64,000 nt of DNA from Streptococcus sp. bf_0095 (lineage in GTDB: Bacteria; Bacillota; Bacilli; Lactobacillales; Streptococcaceae): assembly GCF_004166885.1 (NCBI RefSeq), contig NZ_RCYU01000001.1, forward strand, positions 186,001-250,000, in the 5' to 3' direction. Each line of letters starts with the position of its first letter. The stretch's first letter is position 1. Shown here in pieces: positions 35,991-45,333 of this stretch. Made by a program: the position numbers and the translations under genes. Below the pieces are notes generated by a model. That model did no database searches, had not been told where the DNA came from, and saw only the letters and a list, made by a program, of their open reading frames with translations.

Positions 35991-36893
35991 ATGGAAATCG
36001 TAAAGCAAATCAAAGAGGAATTGGCTGGTATTGAGATTTTGTTCAATGAGCCACTCAAACAATACACCTATACCAAGGTTGGAGGGGCGGCAGATTATTT
36101 AGCCTTTCCTCGCAATCAATATGAATTAAAACGAATTGTTACCTTTGCAAATGCCCAGGAAATCCCTTGGATGGTCTTGGGGAATTCTTCCAATATTATC
36201 GTCCGTGACAGTGGGATTGAAGGCTTTGTGATCATGTTTGATCATTTTCATGATATCCGGGTCAATGGGTATGTGATTGAAGCAGAGGCAGGTGCTAAGC
36301 TGATCGATGTGACTCATGTAGCCCGCTACCATAGCTTGACAGGTTTTGAATTTGCCTGTGGGATTCCAGGTAGCATCGGTGGAGCTGTCTATATGAATGC
36401 TGGCGCCTATGGTGGTGAAATTGCCCACATTCTCCAATCGTGTAAGGTCTTGACGCCAGAAGGAGAAATTAAAACCTTAACAGCAGAAGAATTAGCCTTT
36501 GGCTATCGTCATTCCAAGATCCAAGAGACAGGAGATGTGGTGATTGCTGCTAAGTTTGCTCTAGCGCCAGGCAACTATGATCAGATCAATCAAGAAATGG
36601 CTCGCTTGACTCATTTGCGTGAGCTTAAGCAACCCCTTGAGTATCCATCTTGTGGTTCGGTCTTTAAACGGCCAGTGGGTCACTTTGCTGGACAATTGAT
36701 TAGTGAAGCTGGATTAAAGGGACACCGGATTGGTGGTGTAGAGGTTTCAGAAAAGCATGCTGGCTTTATGATCAATGTCGATCATGGTACTGCCAAAAAT
36801 TATGAAGACTTAATCGCCCATGTCATTGCGACAGTTGAAAAATCAGCTGGGGTGACCTTGGAGCGCGAAGTCCGTATTATTGGGAAAAATTAA
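35991..36893 (+). CDS. murB: UDP-N-acetylenolpyruvoylglucosamine reductase
   Basis: FAD enzyme that completes UDP-MurNAc for peptidoglycan. The 300-residue type II MurB has [17 protein letters not shown]-binding [29 protein letters not shown] and the proton-donor Ser in [17 protein letters not shown] lies before the ATG. The same murB-potABCD order occurs in pneumococcus, where the genes are reported to be cotranscribed; here the two parts are separated by a folded 205-bp spacer. Confidence 0.96.
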   Translation: MEIVKQIKEELAGIEILFNEPLKQYTYTKVGGAADYLAFPRNQYELKRIVTFANAQEIPWMVLGNSSNIIVRDSGIEGFVIMFDHFHDIRVNGYVIEAEAGAKLIDVTHVARYHSLTGFEFACGIPGSIGGAVYMNAGAYGGEIAHILQSCKVLTPEGEIKTLTAEELAFGYRHSKIQETGDVVIAAKFALAPGNYDQINQEMARLTHLRELKQPLEYPSCGSVFKRPVGHFAGQLISEAGLKGHRIGGVEVSEKHAGFMINVDHGTAKNYEDLIAHVIATVEKSAGVTLEREVRIIGKN

Positions 36894-36910
36894 CGGTTCG
36901 AGATGGAATA

Positions 36911-37062
36911 GGGGCTACTCTAGGGTAGACCTTTCCTACTTTAGAAGGGGGGTGAGTGCCTATCGATACCGAAAATAGGTGGGGCAGTCTTATAAGTCCC
37001 CGAGAGGTGTTGGTGGTCTGACGGGTCCGCTCGTCAGCCTATGAGACTAATGGTTGGTCTCA
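36911..37062 (+). promoter_or_regulatory. unidentified structured leader RNA between murB and potA
   Basis: The spacer is GC-rich and packed with short helices. In order: CTACT/GGTAG (36915-36928), CCTTTC/GAAGGG (36930-36949), CCTAT/ATAGG (36959-36979), GGGG/CCCC (36981-37001) with an inner CTTATAAG, CTGACG/CGTCAG (37018-37037) and TGAGAC/GTCTCA (37042-37062). It lacks T-box, glycine, M-box, THF, ydaO or preQ1 core sequences known to me, and has no terminator T run. The last hairpin ends 1 bp before a Shine-Dalgarno-like GAAGGAAA. A cis-regulatory leader of potABCD or a processed small RNA is inferred. Confidence 0.6.
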
Positions 37063-37073
37063 GAAGGAAACGC

Positions 37074-37097
37074 ATGAAAAAGAAGGAATTTATGTGA
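37074..37097 (+). CDS. possible 7-residue leader peptide upstream of potA
   Basis: ATG AAA AAG AAG GAA TTT ATG TGA encodes MKKKEFM. GAAGGAAAC lies 4-10 bp before the ATG, a good ribosome site, and the TGA ends 1 bp before the TTG start of potA. The AAGAAGGAA inside it doubles as the potA ribosome site. Translation-termination coupling is inferred; the peptide itself may have no function. Confidence 0.45.
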   Translation: MKKKEFM

Positions 37098-37098
37098 A

Positions 37099-38256
37099 TT
37101 GAAAAAACCAATTATTGAGTTTAGAAATGTCTCAAAAGTATTTGAAGACAGTGATACAGTGGTTCTCAAAGACATCAACTTTGAGTTGGAAGAAGGGAAA
37201 TTCTATACCCTCCTCGGTGCTTCAGGATCTGGTAAATCAACGATTCTGAACATCATTGCTGGTTTATTAGACGCTTCGACAGGAGATGTCCTCTTGGATG
37301 GTGTTCGGATCAATGATGTACCGACCAATAAACGGGACGTCCATACCGTCTTCCAATCCTATGCCCTTTTCCCACATATGAATGTGTTTGAGAATGTTGC
37401 TTTCCCTCTCCGTTTGAAGAAAGTTGACAAGTCTGAAATCGAGAGACGAGTAACAGAAGTCCTCAAGATGGTGCAATTGGGAGGCTTTGAGAAACGGTCC
37501 ATCCAGAAACTTTCTGGTGGTCAACGCCAGCGGGTAGCCATTGCACGGGCGATTATCAATGAACCGCGAGTTGTCCTCTTGGATGAGCCCTTGTCTGCCC
37601 TTGACTTGAAGTTACGGACTGACATGCAGTATGAGCTCCGTGAATTGCAACAACGCTTGGGTATTACCTTTGTTTTTGTAACCCACGACCAGGAAGAAGC
37701 GCTAGCGATGAGTGACTGGATTTTTGTCATGAACGAAGGAGAAATCGTCCAATCAGGAACGCCAGTTGATATCTACGATGAGCCCATTAACCATTTTGTT
37801 GCGACCTTTATCGGTGAGTCCAATATCCTTCCAGGGATCATGATCGAAGACTACTTAGTAGAATTCAACGGTAAACGCTTTGAGTCAGTCGATGGAGGGA
37901 TGAGACCAAACGAACCGGTCGAAGTCGTCATTCGTCCCGAAGACTTGCGAATCACCCTGCCCGAAGAAGGTAAGCTCCAGGTAAAAGTGGATACCCAACT
38001 GTTCCGTGGGGTACACTATGAGATCATTGCCTATGATGAATTGGGCAATGAGTGGATGATCCACTCAACCCGTAAGGCTATCGTGGGTGAGGAAATCGGT
38101 CTGGACTTTGAGCCAGAAGATATCCACGTCATGCGTCTCAATGAAACGGAAGAAGAGTTTGATGCTCGGATCGAAGAATACGTAGAAGTGGAAGAGCAAG
38201 AAGCCGGATTGATCAATGCCATCGAGGAGGAAAGAGATGAAGAAAACAACCTCTAA
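37099..38256 (+). CDS. potA: spermidine/putrescine ABC transporter ATP-binding protein, TTG start
   Basis: ATPase of the polyamine importer. The 385-residue protein has Walker [11 protein letters not shown] loop [10 protein letters not shown], signature LSGGQRQRV, Walker [12 protein letters not shown] and switch His in VTHDQEEA, then a C-terminal TOBE domain (about residues 270-350) and an acidic tail rich in Glu. The start is TTG at 37099, 10 bp after AAGGAA, because no in-frame ATG is available upstream and residues from KKPIIEF match the family. It overlaps potB by 20 bp. Confidence 0.95.
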   Translation: MKKPIIEFRNVSKVFEDSDTVVLKDINFELEEGKFYTLLGASGSGKSTILNIIAGLLDASTGDVLLDGVRINDVPTNKRDVHTVFQSYALFPHMNVFENVAFPLRLKKVDKSEIERRVTEVLKMVQLGGFEKRSIQKLSGGQRQRVAIARAIINEPRVVLLDEPLSALDLKLRTDMQYELRELQQRLGITFVFVTHDQEEALAMSDWIFVMNEGEIVQSGTPVDIYDEPINHFVATFIGESNILPGIMIEDYLVEFNGKRFESVDGGMRPNEPVEVVIRPEDLRITLPEEGKLQVKVDTQLFRGVHYEIIAYDELGNEWMIHSTRKAIVGEEIGLDFEPEDIHVMRLNETEEEFDARIEEYVEVEEQEAGLINAIEEERDEENNL

Positions 38257-39043
38257 CCTCTTTGTGGTTCCCTACTTTCTCTGGATCCTCCTCTTTGTCT
38301 TGGCTCCCGTAGTTTTGATTATTTGGCAATCCTTTGTCAATGTCCAAGGACAAGGTTCCTTAGAGAACTACCAAACCTTTTTTACAGCGCAGAATTGGAC
38401 CTACCTCAAGATGAGCTTCAACTCCATTCTCTATGCTGGGATCGTTACTTTTGTGACGCTTTTGATTTCTTACCCGACAGCTTATTTTTTGACCCAGCTT
38501 AAGCACCGCCAACTCTGGCTCATGCTGATTGTCCTTCCAACCTGGGTCAACCTCTTGCTCAAGGCTTATGCCTTTATCGGGATTTTTGGTCAAGGGGGAT
38601 CTATTAACCAATTCTTGAGCTTCATCGGAATCGGTCCGCAACAGATCCTTTTTACGGACTTTTCTTTCATCTTTGTTGCTAGTTACATTGAGTTGCCTTT
38701 TATGATTCTTCCTATCTTCAATGTATTGGATGATTTGGATCCAAACCTCATCAATGCTAGCTATGACCTAGGAGCTAACAAGTGGGATACCTTCCGTCGA
38801 GTTGTCTTCCCACTGTCTATGAACGGGGTTCGCTCCGGTGTCCAATCAGTCTTTATTCCAAGTTTGAGTCTCTTCATGTTGACGCGTTTGATCGGAGGAA
38901 ACCGGGTCATTACCCTTGGGACTGCCATCGAGCAGCACTTCCTTACGACGCAAAACTGGGGAATGGGATCCACCATTGGGGTGGTCTTGATCCTTGCTAT
39001 GCTCTTAGTCATGTGGGTAACGAGAGAAAGGAGTGAACGATGA
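38237..39043 (+). CDS. potB: spermidine/putrescine ABC transporter permease
   Basis: Inner-membrane subunit of the polyamine importer. The 268-residue protein has six predicted membrane segments and the EAA loop [20 protein letters not shown] (about residues 180-200). The start at 38237 follows GAGGAGGAAAG inside the end of potA. Its stop overlaps the potC start by 4 bp. Confidence 0.95.
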   Translation: MKKTTSNLFVVPYFLWILLFVLAPVVLIIWQSFVNVQGQGSLENYQTFFTAQNWTYLKMSFNSILYAGIVTFVTLLISYPTAYFLTQLKHRQLWLMLIVLPTWVNLLLKAYAFIGIFGQGGSINQFLSFIGIGPQQILFTDFSFIFVASYIELPFMILPIFNVLDDLDPNLINASYDLGANKWDTFRRVVFPLSMNGVRSGVQSVFIPSLSLFMLTRLIGGNRVITLGTAIEQHFLTTQNWGMGSTIGVVLILAMLLVMWVTRERSER

Positions 39044-39813
39044 AAAAGATTTCACGTATCTATTTAGGATTGATTTTCTTGCTCCTTTATCTACCAATCT
39101 TTTACTTAATTGCCTATGCCTTTAATGCTGGCGGGGATATGAATGCTTTTACAGGCTTTACCTTGGAGCATTTCCAAAGTCTCTTTGAGGATACGCGTCT
39201 CATGTTGATCCTCTCACAGACCTTCCTCTTGGCCTTCTTGTCAGCCTTGATTGCGACCATTATTGGGACCTTTGGGGCAATCTACATTTACCAGTCTAAG
39301 AAGAAGTTTGAAGGACCATTTTTGTCCGTCAATAATATCCTTATGGTGGCACCTGACGTTATGATTGGGGCTAGCTTCCTGATCCTCTTTACGACCATCA
39401 AGTTCCAGCTGGGCTTTGCTTCTGTCTTGATGAGTCACGTGGCCTTTTCTATTCCAATCGTGGTCTTGATGGTCTTGCCGCGCTTGAAGGAAATGAACCG
39501 TGATATGGTCAATGCGGCCTATGACCTAGGAGCTACTCAGGTACAGATGTTGAAGGAAATCATGCTTCCTTATTTGACACCTGCCATCATTGCTGGTTAC
39601 TTTATGGCCTTTACCTATTCCTTGGATGACTTTGCGGTGACCTTCTTTGTTACAGGAAATGGGTTTACGACCTTGTCTGTTGAGATCTACTCACGGGCTC
39701 GTCAAGGGATTTCGTTGAATATCAATGCCCTTTCTGCCTTGGTCTTCCTCTTCAGTATCTTACTGGTGGTCGGCTATTACTTCATCACTAGAGAGAAGGA
39801 GGAGACAGTATGA
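39040..39813 (+). CDS. potC: spermidine/putrescine ABC transporter permease
   Basis: Second permease, pairing with PotB. The 257-residue protein has six predicted membrane segments and the EAA loop NAAYDLGATQVQMLKEIMLP. GAAAGGAGTG precedes the ATG. The 4-bp overlap with potD (ATGA at 39810) keeps the operon coupled. Confidence 0.95.
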   Translation: MKKISRIYLGLIFLLLYLPIFYLIAYAFNAGGDMNAFTGFTLEHFQSLFEDTRLMLILSQTFLLAFLSALIATIIGTFGAIYIYQSKKKFEGPFLSVNNILMVAPDVMIGASFLILFTTIKFQLGFASVLMSHVAFSIPIVVLMVLPRLKEMNRDMVNAAYDLGATQVQMLKEIMLPYLTPAIIAGYFMAFTYSLDDFAVTFFVTGNGFTTLSVEIYSRARQGISLNINALSALVFLFSILLVVGYYFITREKEETV

Positions 39814-40880
39814 AAAAACTCTATTCATTCTTGCTAGGGATTGTCGTGGTTATCCTCGTGTTAGCGGGACTAAGTGCCCGTCTTGAAGCCAAAACCAATC
39901 CAAAAGACAGTGACAAGCTAGTCATCTACAACTGGGGAGACTATATCGATCCAGAATTGCTCAAGGAATTTACCAAGGAGACAGGCATTCAAGTCCAATA
40001 CAATACCTTTGATTCCAATGAAGCCATGTACACCAAGATCAAGCAAGGGGGGACGGCTTACGATATAGCGATTCCAAGTGAATACATGATCGCCAAGATG
40101 ATGGACGAAAACTTGCTTGAAAAATTAGATAAGTCTAAACTGAAAGGCTTAGACAATATCGACCCACGCTTCTTGAACCTGGATTTTGATCCGGACAATC
40201 AGTACTCAGTTCCTTACTTCTGGGGGACCCTTGGTATCATATACAACACCAAGATGGTCGACAAAGTTCCAGAACACTGGGCTGATCTATGGAGACCAGA
40301 GTACAAGAATGACATCATGATGTACGATGGGGCGCGTGAGGTCATGGGGATTGGACTCAATAGCTTAGGCTACAGCCTCAACTCCAAGGATCCTCAGCAA
40401 TTACAAGAGTCTGTTGATAAGCTCTATACCTTGATGCCCAATATCAAGGCTCTTGTAGCCGACGAAATGAAAGGCTACATGATCCAAAACAATGCGGCTA
40501 TTGGGGTGACCTTCTCCGGTGAAGCCAGTCAAATGCTAGAGGCCAATGAGGACCTCCGCTATGTCGTCCCATCAGAAGCTAGCAACCTTTGGTTTGACAA
40601 CATTGTCATTCCAAAAACCGTGAAGAATAAAGAAGCAGCTTATGCCTTTATCAACTTCATGCTTCGCCCAGAAAATGCATATAAGAACGCTCTCTATGTC
40701 GGTTATTCCACACCGAACAAAGTAGCTAAGAAGATGCTACCAAAAGAGGTCCAAGAGGACCAGGCCTTCTACCCAAGTGATGACACACTAAAGAACTTAG
40801 AAGTCTATGAACAACTTGGTAAGAAGTGGTTGGGCATCTATAACGACCTCTACCTACAAGTGAAGATGTATCGGAAGTAG
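39810..40880 (+). CDS. potD: spermidine/putrescine-binding protein
   Basis: Extracellular polyamine receptor. The 356-residue protein opens with one hydrophobic segment (residues about 5-22), then LVIYNWGDYIDPELL, FDSNEAMYTKIKQG and SVPYFWGTLGI, the polyamine-site patterns of PotD. The signal region has no cysteine, so it is not a typical lipoprotein; it is probably retained by an uncleaved N-terminal anchor, as the pneumococcal sequence also appears to be. Last gene before the terminator at 40902. Confidence 0.95.
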   Translation: MKKLYSFLLGIVVVILVLAGLSARLEAKTNPKDSDKLVIYNWGDYIDPELLKEFTKETGIQVQYNTFDSNEAMYTKIKQGGTAYDIAIPSEYMIAKMMDENLLEKLDKSKLKGLDNIDPRFLNLDFDPDNQYSVPYFWGTLGIIYNTKMVDKVPEHWADLWRPEYKNDIMMYDGAREVMGIGLNSLGYSLNSKDPQQLQESVDKLYTLMPNIKALVADEMKGYMIQNNAAIGVTFSGEASQMLEANEDLRYVVPSEASNLWFDNIVIPKTVKNKEAAYAFINFMLRPENAYKNALYVGYSTPNKVAKKMLPKEVQEDQAFYPSDDTLKNLEVYEQLGKKWLGIYNDLYLQVKMYRK

Positions 40881-40901
40881 GAGAGGATATCTATAAAAGT
40901 T

Positions 40902-40948
40902 AAAGCAAGTTTCTACCGGTTAATAGTCGGTTCGAAACTTGCTTTTTT
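40902..40948 (+). terminator. terminator of the murB-pot operon
   Basis: AAAGCAAGTTTC (40902-40913) pairs with GAAACTTGCTTT (40934-40945), followed by T to 40947; an inner ACCGG/TCGGT arm tops the stem. Confidence 0.92.
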
Positions 40949-41052
40949 GTGTGAAAAGAAGAATTGAAAACGAAAATACCTTTCTCATAGGTTCTTTCAA
41001 TTATCTCAACTTTCAGAAAGATTATATTTTTATGATGCCTTTTTATTTGATT

Positions 41053-41100
41053 TGACTATAAAGTGTAGAGAGACTACAATGAAGTCGTAAACGCTATCAT
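41053..41100 (+). promoter_or_regulatory. promoter with downstream cre-like (CcpA) site, second X-prolyl peptidase gene
   Basis: TTGACT (41053-41058), 17 bp, TACAAT (41076-41081): near consensus. TCGTAAACGCTATCA (41086-41100) starts 5 bp after the -10 and matches the cre pattern TGTAARCGNTWWCA except for one base. CcpA there would block initiation or early elongation. The remaining 40949-41052 is AT-rich with nothing else recognisable. Confidence 0.75.
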
Positions 41101-41155
41101 TTTATTTGAAGGCCTTCCTTCTTTCAAATCTCTACAATTTTTAAGGAGTTTCATT

Positions 41156-44143
41156 ATGAGGAAAAAGAAGCTTACTTTTATTCTTTCTGCTTTATTACTA
41201 TCGCCTATAGTAATAGCCAATCAGGTTCAAGCTGAGGAGCAGGCTGAAAAGCCGACCGAAGCAGTTTCTGAGCTAGTTCGTTCTCCAGAAGCTATTTCTA
41301 CTGAGAATTCACAAACAAATGCCCAGTCTGAAACTGCAAGCCTTGAGTCAGTAGTGGAGGCAGATGCTGAGATAGAGCGCCCAGTGGAGGGGGACGCTAG
41401 CAAGCTAACTGAAACTGACGTTACTTTAGGAGGATTACCGAAACCTTTATCGGTTTCAGAAACGTCTGGAAAACTCTCTAGTTTGATTGAATATCCAAAT
41501 GTGGCAAATCAAAATTTGACCATAGGGGAAACAGCAGACGAGTTGCTGAAATGGGCGGAGTCCAAACCGGACCAAACAGGTGCAACGCTTGAAGATCGAC
41601 TTGAGTTTGCAAAGAGCTTGGGGATGATTCCAGATGGAGTAGGCAAGGATGAGCCGGTCCAGAATCTAAACCATATGATTTCAATCGCTAAGAAATTAAA
41701 AGAGGCCTATCGTGCAGAGAAAAAAGAACCTCTCATCCTTAATGGAAAGACCCAGCCTATTTTTCCTTTTACTCCAGGTGATGTAGAAACTGGTTATTCC
41801 AATGAAAAGAGTGATATTGTCCGCTTTGTTGTCTATGTTGAGTCAGATTATGATACAGATGGTGATGGGAAAAGGGATCTCATTAAAACATTTGTCCAAC
41901 TTCCGAAAGCAGCTGCCAATGGAGATTATAAGGCTTCGACCATCTATGAAGCAAGTCCTTATGTGGCGGGAACGACCAATAAGGAAACCCTTGGAGAAAT
42001 TGGTCTAAAAGAGGAGGGCGAGTTTGACAACAAGAAACTCTATCGTTATATAGATCCTCGTCGTCAAACTGGTTCTACCACAACTTTAGAACATGCTAAA
42101 AAGGCAGATTCCAAAGATTGGTACTATAAAAATCCAAACGAAAGTGATGCAACCTTCACACGCTACGATTATGAAAATATTAACTGGTACAACTATTTCT
42201 TGGTGAGAGGCTATGCGGTCGTTACCACATCAGGTTTGGGAAGCTATCAGTCGGAGGGAATCAATACAACAGGAAGTGACTTGGAAGTAGCTGGTTATAA
42301 GAGTGTCATTGAATGGCTAAATGGAAAACGGGTTGCTTATACAGATAAGACATCGAATATTGCCATTAAAGCAGACTGGTCGAATGGAAAAGTCGGTATG
42401 ACGGGATTGTCATGGGCAGGTACCTCTACCTTTGGAGTGGCTGCGACAGGAGTCGAGGGATTGAAGACTATCGTCCCTGCGGCTGGAATCGCGAGTTGGT
42501 ATGATTATTACAACAGCCAAGGAACGACCTTTAACGTCGGTCCCTACAGAGATTTATCGCATTTGTCTGTCTATGTATCCAATCGGATTCTAGATCCGGC
42601 TGACTGGTCTAAGATTAAAGAGGACTATGCCCGCTACATCACTCAATTGAATCGTGACCAGCATAAACATGGCTATAATTATAGCGACATCTGGAAGAAT
42701 CGTGATTATACCCTTCATCCAGAAAAATTCAAGGCTAGTGCCCTAGTCATGCATGGGTTGAATGATGATAATGTCAGAACCAAACATTTTGACCTGATGT
42801 ATGAGACTCTGAAAAAGGCTGGCCAGCCCGTGAAGCTCTATCTCTATCAAGGAGATCATATCTATCCTGTCAATAAACACTTCGGAATTAAAGAGGGGCA
42901 ACAAAGTGTCAGTGACCTTCTCAATCTATGGTTTAGTCACTACCTATATGATGCAGAAAATCAGGTAGAGTCTTTACCAGAAGTAACCGTGTCTAATAAC
43001 TATGATCCATCTAAATGGGAACATTATTCTAGCTGGAAGTCTAGCAATCAATTGACCTTGAAGACACTTTCTAGACGTGAGGAAGAAACCATTGATAATG
43101 ATTACTATGGTGCAGGGATGGATTGGACCAATCGTGATTCTCATACCACCAAGCAATCCTCTACTGCCAATGCTTTGTTTACAGCAGAAGTGACAGAAGA
43201 TGTGACCATTAAAGGGCATGTTCCTGTCCATTTCCAAGCTGCCTTAGCCAAGCTGACTGATCAAAAGCACAAAGACTATCAAGTTAATGTGCAACTGGTC
43301 GATCTCTCTGATGAGGAATTTGATGTTGCATCCAATAAGATCACTTATGATGAAGCAGGCTACAAGTACCAAGAAATGCCTCTAAATACCCTTTCTGAAA
43401 CAGGCTACTGGATGGGAAGTAATTTGAAAAACATTCCTAACAAGCAATTTGGAACCATTAAAACCAAGTATAAGGTCATCTCTTCTGGTTGGATCAACCT
43501 AGCCAATCCAGATGCAAGCTATGCCTCCGCTAGCTCAAGTAGTAGCATCGATCCCAAGCTCGGAGAGTTTCGGAACTACTCCGTCTATCTACAACCAAAC
43601 CTTTACACGGTTAAGAAGGGACATAAACTGGGTTTAGTCTTTACTACCTTTGATAGTAACTATGTCTGGACGGATGATCCGTATTCCTATCGCTTGAAAA
43701 CACGGTCCATCGTAGCAGAAATACCAACTGTTCAAAAAAGTAGTCTTCGCTATGCTTGGTATGTTCCAAATGAGAAGGATGAAACTTATCAGGTACTTCC
43801 ACTGGTTGAAGAACCCCTACCAGAGTATCCACTGGATACCCTCTTGCATACTGTGGATCAGAAAGAGCAAACACCAAACAAGGATTATACACCATACGAG
43901 TCAGGTTCATTAGCAGTTGATTCTAGCAAGAAGAATACGCTGGTACCACTAGCTGTTAACTACCAACAAGAAACATCAGAGACGGTGGATGAAAATCTCC
44001 CTCAAGTAAGCAGTACTCGTAAGGAAGGACTTTATTTGCCGCAAACTGGAATGACCACCAACTTTGAAGTCATTTCAAGTGTGTTGGGAATCGTTCTTTT
44101 AGTCGGAATGGGAATCGTACAACTAAAAGAAAGAGAAAATTAG
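41156..44143 (+). CDS. LPXTG-anchored Xaa-Pro dipeptidyl-peptidase (S15 family)
   Basis: Surface peptidase that removes X-Pro dipeptides from the N terminus of peptides, useful for collagen, casein or salivary proline-rich substrates. The 995-residue protein has a signal peptide (cleavage near VQAEE), a low-complexity acidic region to about residue 110, then the PepX core with the calcium-loop-like DTDGDGKRDL, catalytic Ser419 in GLSWAG, Asp537 in HGLNDDN and His568 in GDHIYP. The spacings resemble those of lactococcal PepX. A C-terminal jelly-roll-like domain and an LPQTG sorting signal with membrane segment and KEREN tail follow. It is intact, unlike its paralogue at 9964. Single gene with own promoter and terminator. 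Substrate range is inferred. Confidence 0.92.
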   Translation: MRKKKLTFILSALLLSPIVIANQVQAEEQAEKPTEAVSELVRSPEAISTENSQTNAQSETASLESVVEADAEIERPVEGDASKLTETDVTLGGLPKPLSVSETSGKLSSLIEYPNVANQNLTIGETADELLKWAESKPDQTGATLEDRLEFAKSLGMIPDGVGKDEPVQNLNHMISIAKKLKEAYRAEKKEPLILNGKTQPIFPFTPGDVETGYSNEKSDIVRFVVYVESDYDTDGDGKRDLIKTFVQLPKAAANGDYKASTIYEASPYVAGTTNKETLGEIGLKEEGEFDNKKLYRYIDPRRQTGSTTTLEHAKKADSKDWYYKNPNESDATFTRYDYENINWYNYFLVRGYAVVTTSGLGSYQSEGINTTGSDLEVAGYKSVIEWLNGKRVAYTDKTSNIAIKADWSNGKVGMTGLSWAGTSTFGVAATGVEGLKTIVPAAGIASWYDYYNSQGTTFNVGPYRDLSHLSVYVSNRILDPADWSKIKEDYARYITQLNRDQHKHGYNYSDIWKNRDYTLHPEKFKASALVMHGLNDDNVRTKHFDLMYETLKKAGQPVKLYLYQGDHIYPVNKHFGIKEGQQSVSDLLNLWFSHYLYDAENQVESLPEVTVSNNYDPSKWEHYSSWKSSNQLTLKTLSRREEETIDNDYYGAGMDWTNRDSHTTKQSSTANALFTAEVTEDVTIKGHVPVHFQAALAKLTDQKHKDYQVNVQLVDLSDEEFDVASNKITYDEAGYKYQEMPLNTLSETGYWMGSNLKNIPNKQFGTIKTKYKVISSGWINLANPDASYASASSSSSIDPKLGEFRNYSVYLQPNLYTVKKGHKLGLVFTTFDSNYVWTDDPYSYRLKTRSIVAEIPTVQKSSLRYAWYVPNEKDETYQVLPLVEEPLPEYPLDTLLHTVDQKEQTPNKDYTPYESGSLAVDSSKKNTLVPLAVNYQQETSETVDENLPQVSSTRKEGLYLPQTGMTTNFEVISSVLGIVLLVGMGIVQLKEREN

Positions 44144-44160
44144 TCATATAGATTGAATCA

Positions 44161-44196
44161 CCAGCTTTCCTATTTTTTAGGGGAGCTGATTTTTTA
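44161..44196 (+). terminator. terminator after the intact X-prolyl peptidase gene
   Basis: CAGCTTTCCTA (44162-44172) pairs imperfectly with TAGGGGAGCTG (44178-44188); ATTTTTTA follows. Confidence 0.82.
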
Positions 44197-44252
44197 GTAG
44201 TTTGCGTGCTTCTAAGCATTGTCCTGAACTAGAAAAAAAGCCTTAAATATAG

Positions 44253-44258
44253 TATAAT
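44253..44258 (+). promoter_or_regulatory. -10 element at the head of the polysaccharide locus
   Basis: TATAAT at 44253-44258, 33 bp before the first glycosyltransferase gene; no clear -35. Confidence 0.6.
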
Positions 44259-44291
44259 GAAGTAATATGCTTAGAAGGGAATGTAGAAGTA

Positions 44292-45002
44292 TTGAGAACT
44301 TCAGAATTGCTAATTATTATTCCTGCTTATAATGAAAGTGGTAATATAGAAAAAACAATCAAGATGATTGAGGAACATACGCCAGAATTTGACTATGTCA
44401 TTATCAATGATTGTTCCACAGACAATACTCTGGAAATTTGTAAAAGGAATCAATTTAATGTCATTGATTTACCCATCAATTTAGGAATTGGTGGTGCCGT
44501 ACAAACAGGATATCAATATGCAGTTAGACACAGCTACCAATACGCTGTCCAAGTAGACGGAGACGGCCAACACAATCCTGAATTTATTAAAAAAATGTTA
44601 GAAGTTCTTCAAGAACAAAAAGTCAACATGGTGATTGGTTCTCGTTTCATTGAAAATCAAGGTTTCCAATCCTCATTCGCGCGGCGGATTGGCATTTCAT
44701 TTTTTGAAAAATTAATCAAGGTTTTGACGGGGCAAAAGGTAACAGATCCAACTTCTGGTTTACGAGTTGCTGACCGAAAAGTGATTGTGGAATTCGCCAA
44801 GCAATATCCAAGTGATTATCCAGAACCAGAGACGATTGTGTCCCTGTTAACCTCAGGATATTCAGTTGCAGAAGTGCCTGTACTAATGAACGAACGAGAG
44901 CACGGGGAATCATCTATCACATTAAGCAAATCTGTTTACTATATGATTAAAGTAACAATGGCTATGTTATTGGCTAGAATCGGTGGAGGATATAAGAAAT
45001 AA
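44292..45002 (+). CDS. family 2 glycosyltransferase, TTG start
   Basis: Cytoplasmic-face glycosyltransferase of the dolichyl-phosphate-mannose-synthase type. The 236-residue protein has IIIPAYNESGNIEKTI, INDCSTDNTLE and the DxD-type QVDGDGQHNPEF, with no long C-terminal membrane segments. With the small DUF2304-like gene behind it, it resembles the gacI-gacJ pair of group A Streptococcus, in which a short membrane protein helps make an undecaprenyl-phosphate-linked sugar. The start is TTG at 44292; AGAAGGGA lies 11 bp upstream. It opens the side-chain module. Confidence 0.87.
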   Translation: MRTSELLIIIPAYNESGNIEKTIKMIEEHTPEFDYVIINDCSTDNTLEICKRNQFNVIDLPINLGIGGAVQTGYQYAVRHSYQYAVQVDGDGQHNPEFIKKMLEVLQEQKVNMVIGSRFIENQGFQSSFARRIGISFFEKLIKVLTGQKVTDPTSGLRVADRKVIVEFAKQYPSDYPEPETIVSLLTSGYSVAEVPVLMNEREHGESSITLSKSVYYMIKVTMAMLLARIGGGYKK

Positions 45003-45003
45003 A

Positions 45004-45333
45004 ATGCTAAATATTTGGTTGACCATTATTGTAATTGTTTTTATGCTTTATATTCTACGCCTGGTTACAAAGAAGCTCGTTGAAATGAGAAATGTCATCT
45101 CTTGGCTTATTCTTTGTATTGTCTCGCTACCAGTCATTTGGTTTCCTAATTTGATTGGACAACTTTCGAAGATGTTAGGAATTCAAGTTCCAAGCAATCT
45201 AGTCTTCTTCTTAGGTTTCTGTTTACTTGTCTATTTAAACTTCTCTTTGACTCGGATTACCTCTAAACAATCCGTTCAAATTCGACAGTTGTCTCAGAAA
45301 ATTGCATTACAGGTTAAAGAGCATGAAGAATAA
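45004..45333 (+). CDS. small membrane protein, DUF2304-like (GacJ-like)
   Basis: A 109-residue protein with three predicted membrane segments (about 5-22, 33-52, 65-85) and a C-terminal coiled, charged tail (RQLSQKIALQVKEHEE). The layout matches DUF2304 proteins found beside family 2 glycosyltransferases; GacJ of group A Streptococcus is such a helper. The start at 45004 lies 2 bp after the glycosyltransferase stop, with GGAGG 12 bp upstream. The 3' end overlaps the flippase gene by 11 bp. Confidence 0.82.
   Translation: MLNIWLTIIVIVFMLYILRLVTKKLVEMRNVISWLILCIVSLPVIWFPNLIGQLSKMLGIQVPSNLVFFLGFCLLVYLNFSLTRITSKQSVQIRQLSQKIALQVKEHEE

Noticed and set aside
36894-37098. murB-potA leader as a known riboswitch or T-box
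   Set aside because: No GGTGGNACC core, no terminator, and none of the core strings of glycine, FMN, THF, M-box, ydaO, purine or preQ1 classes that I know. It was kept as an unidentified structure instead.
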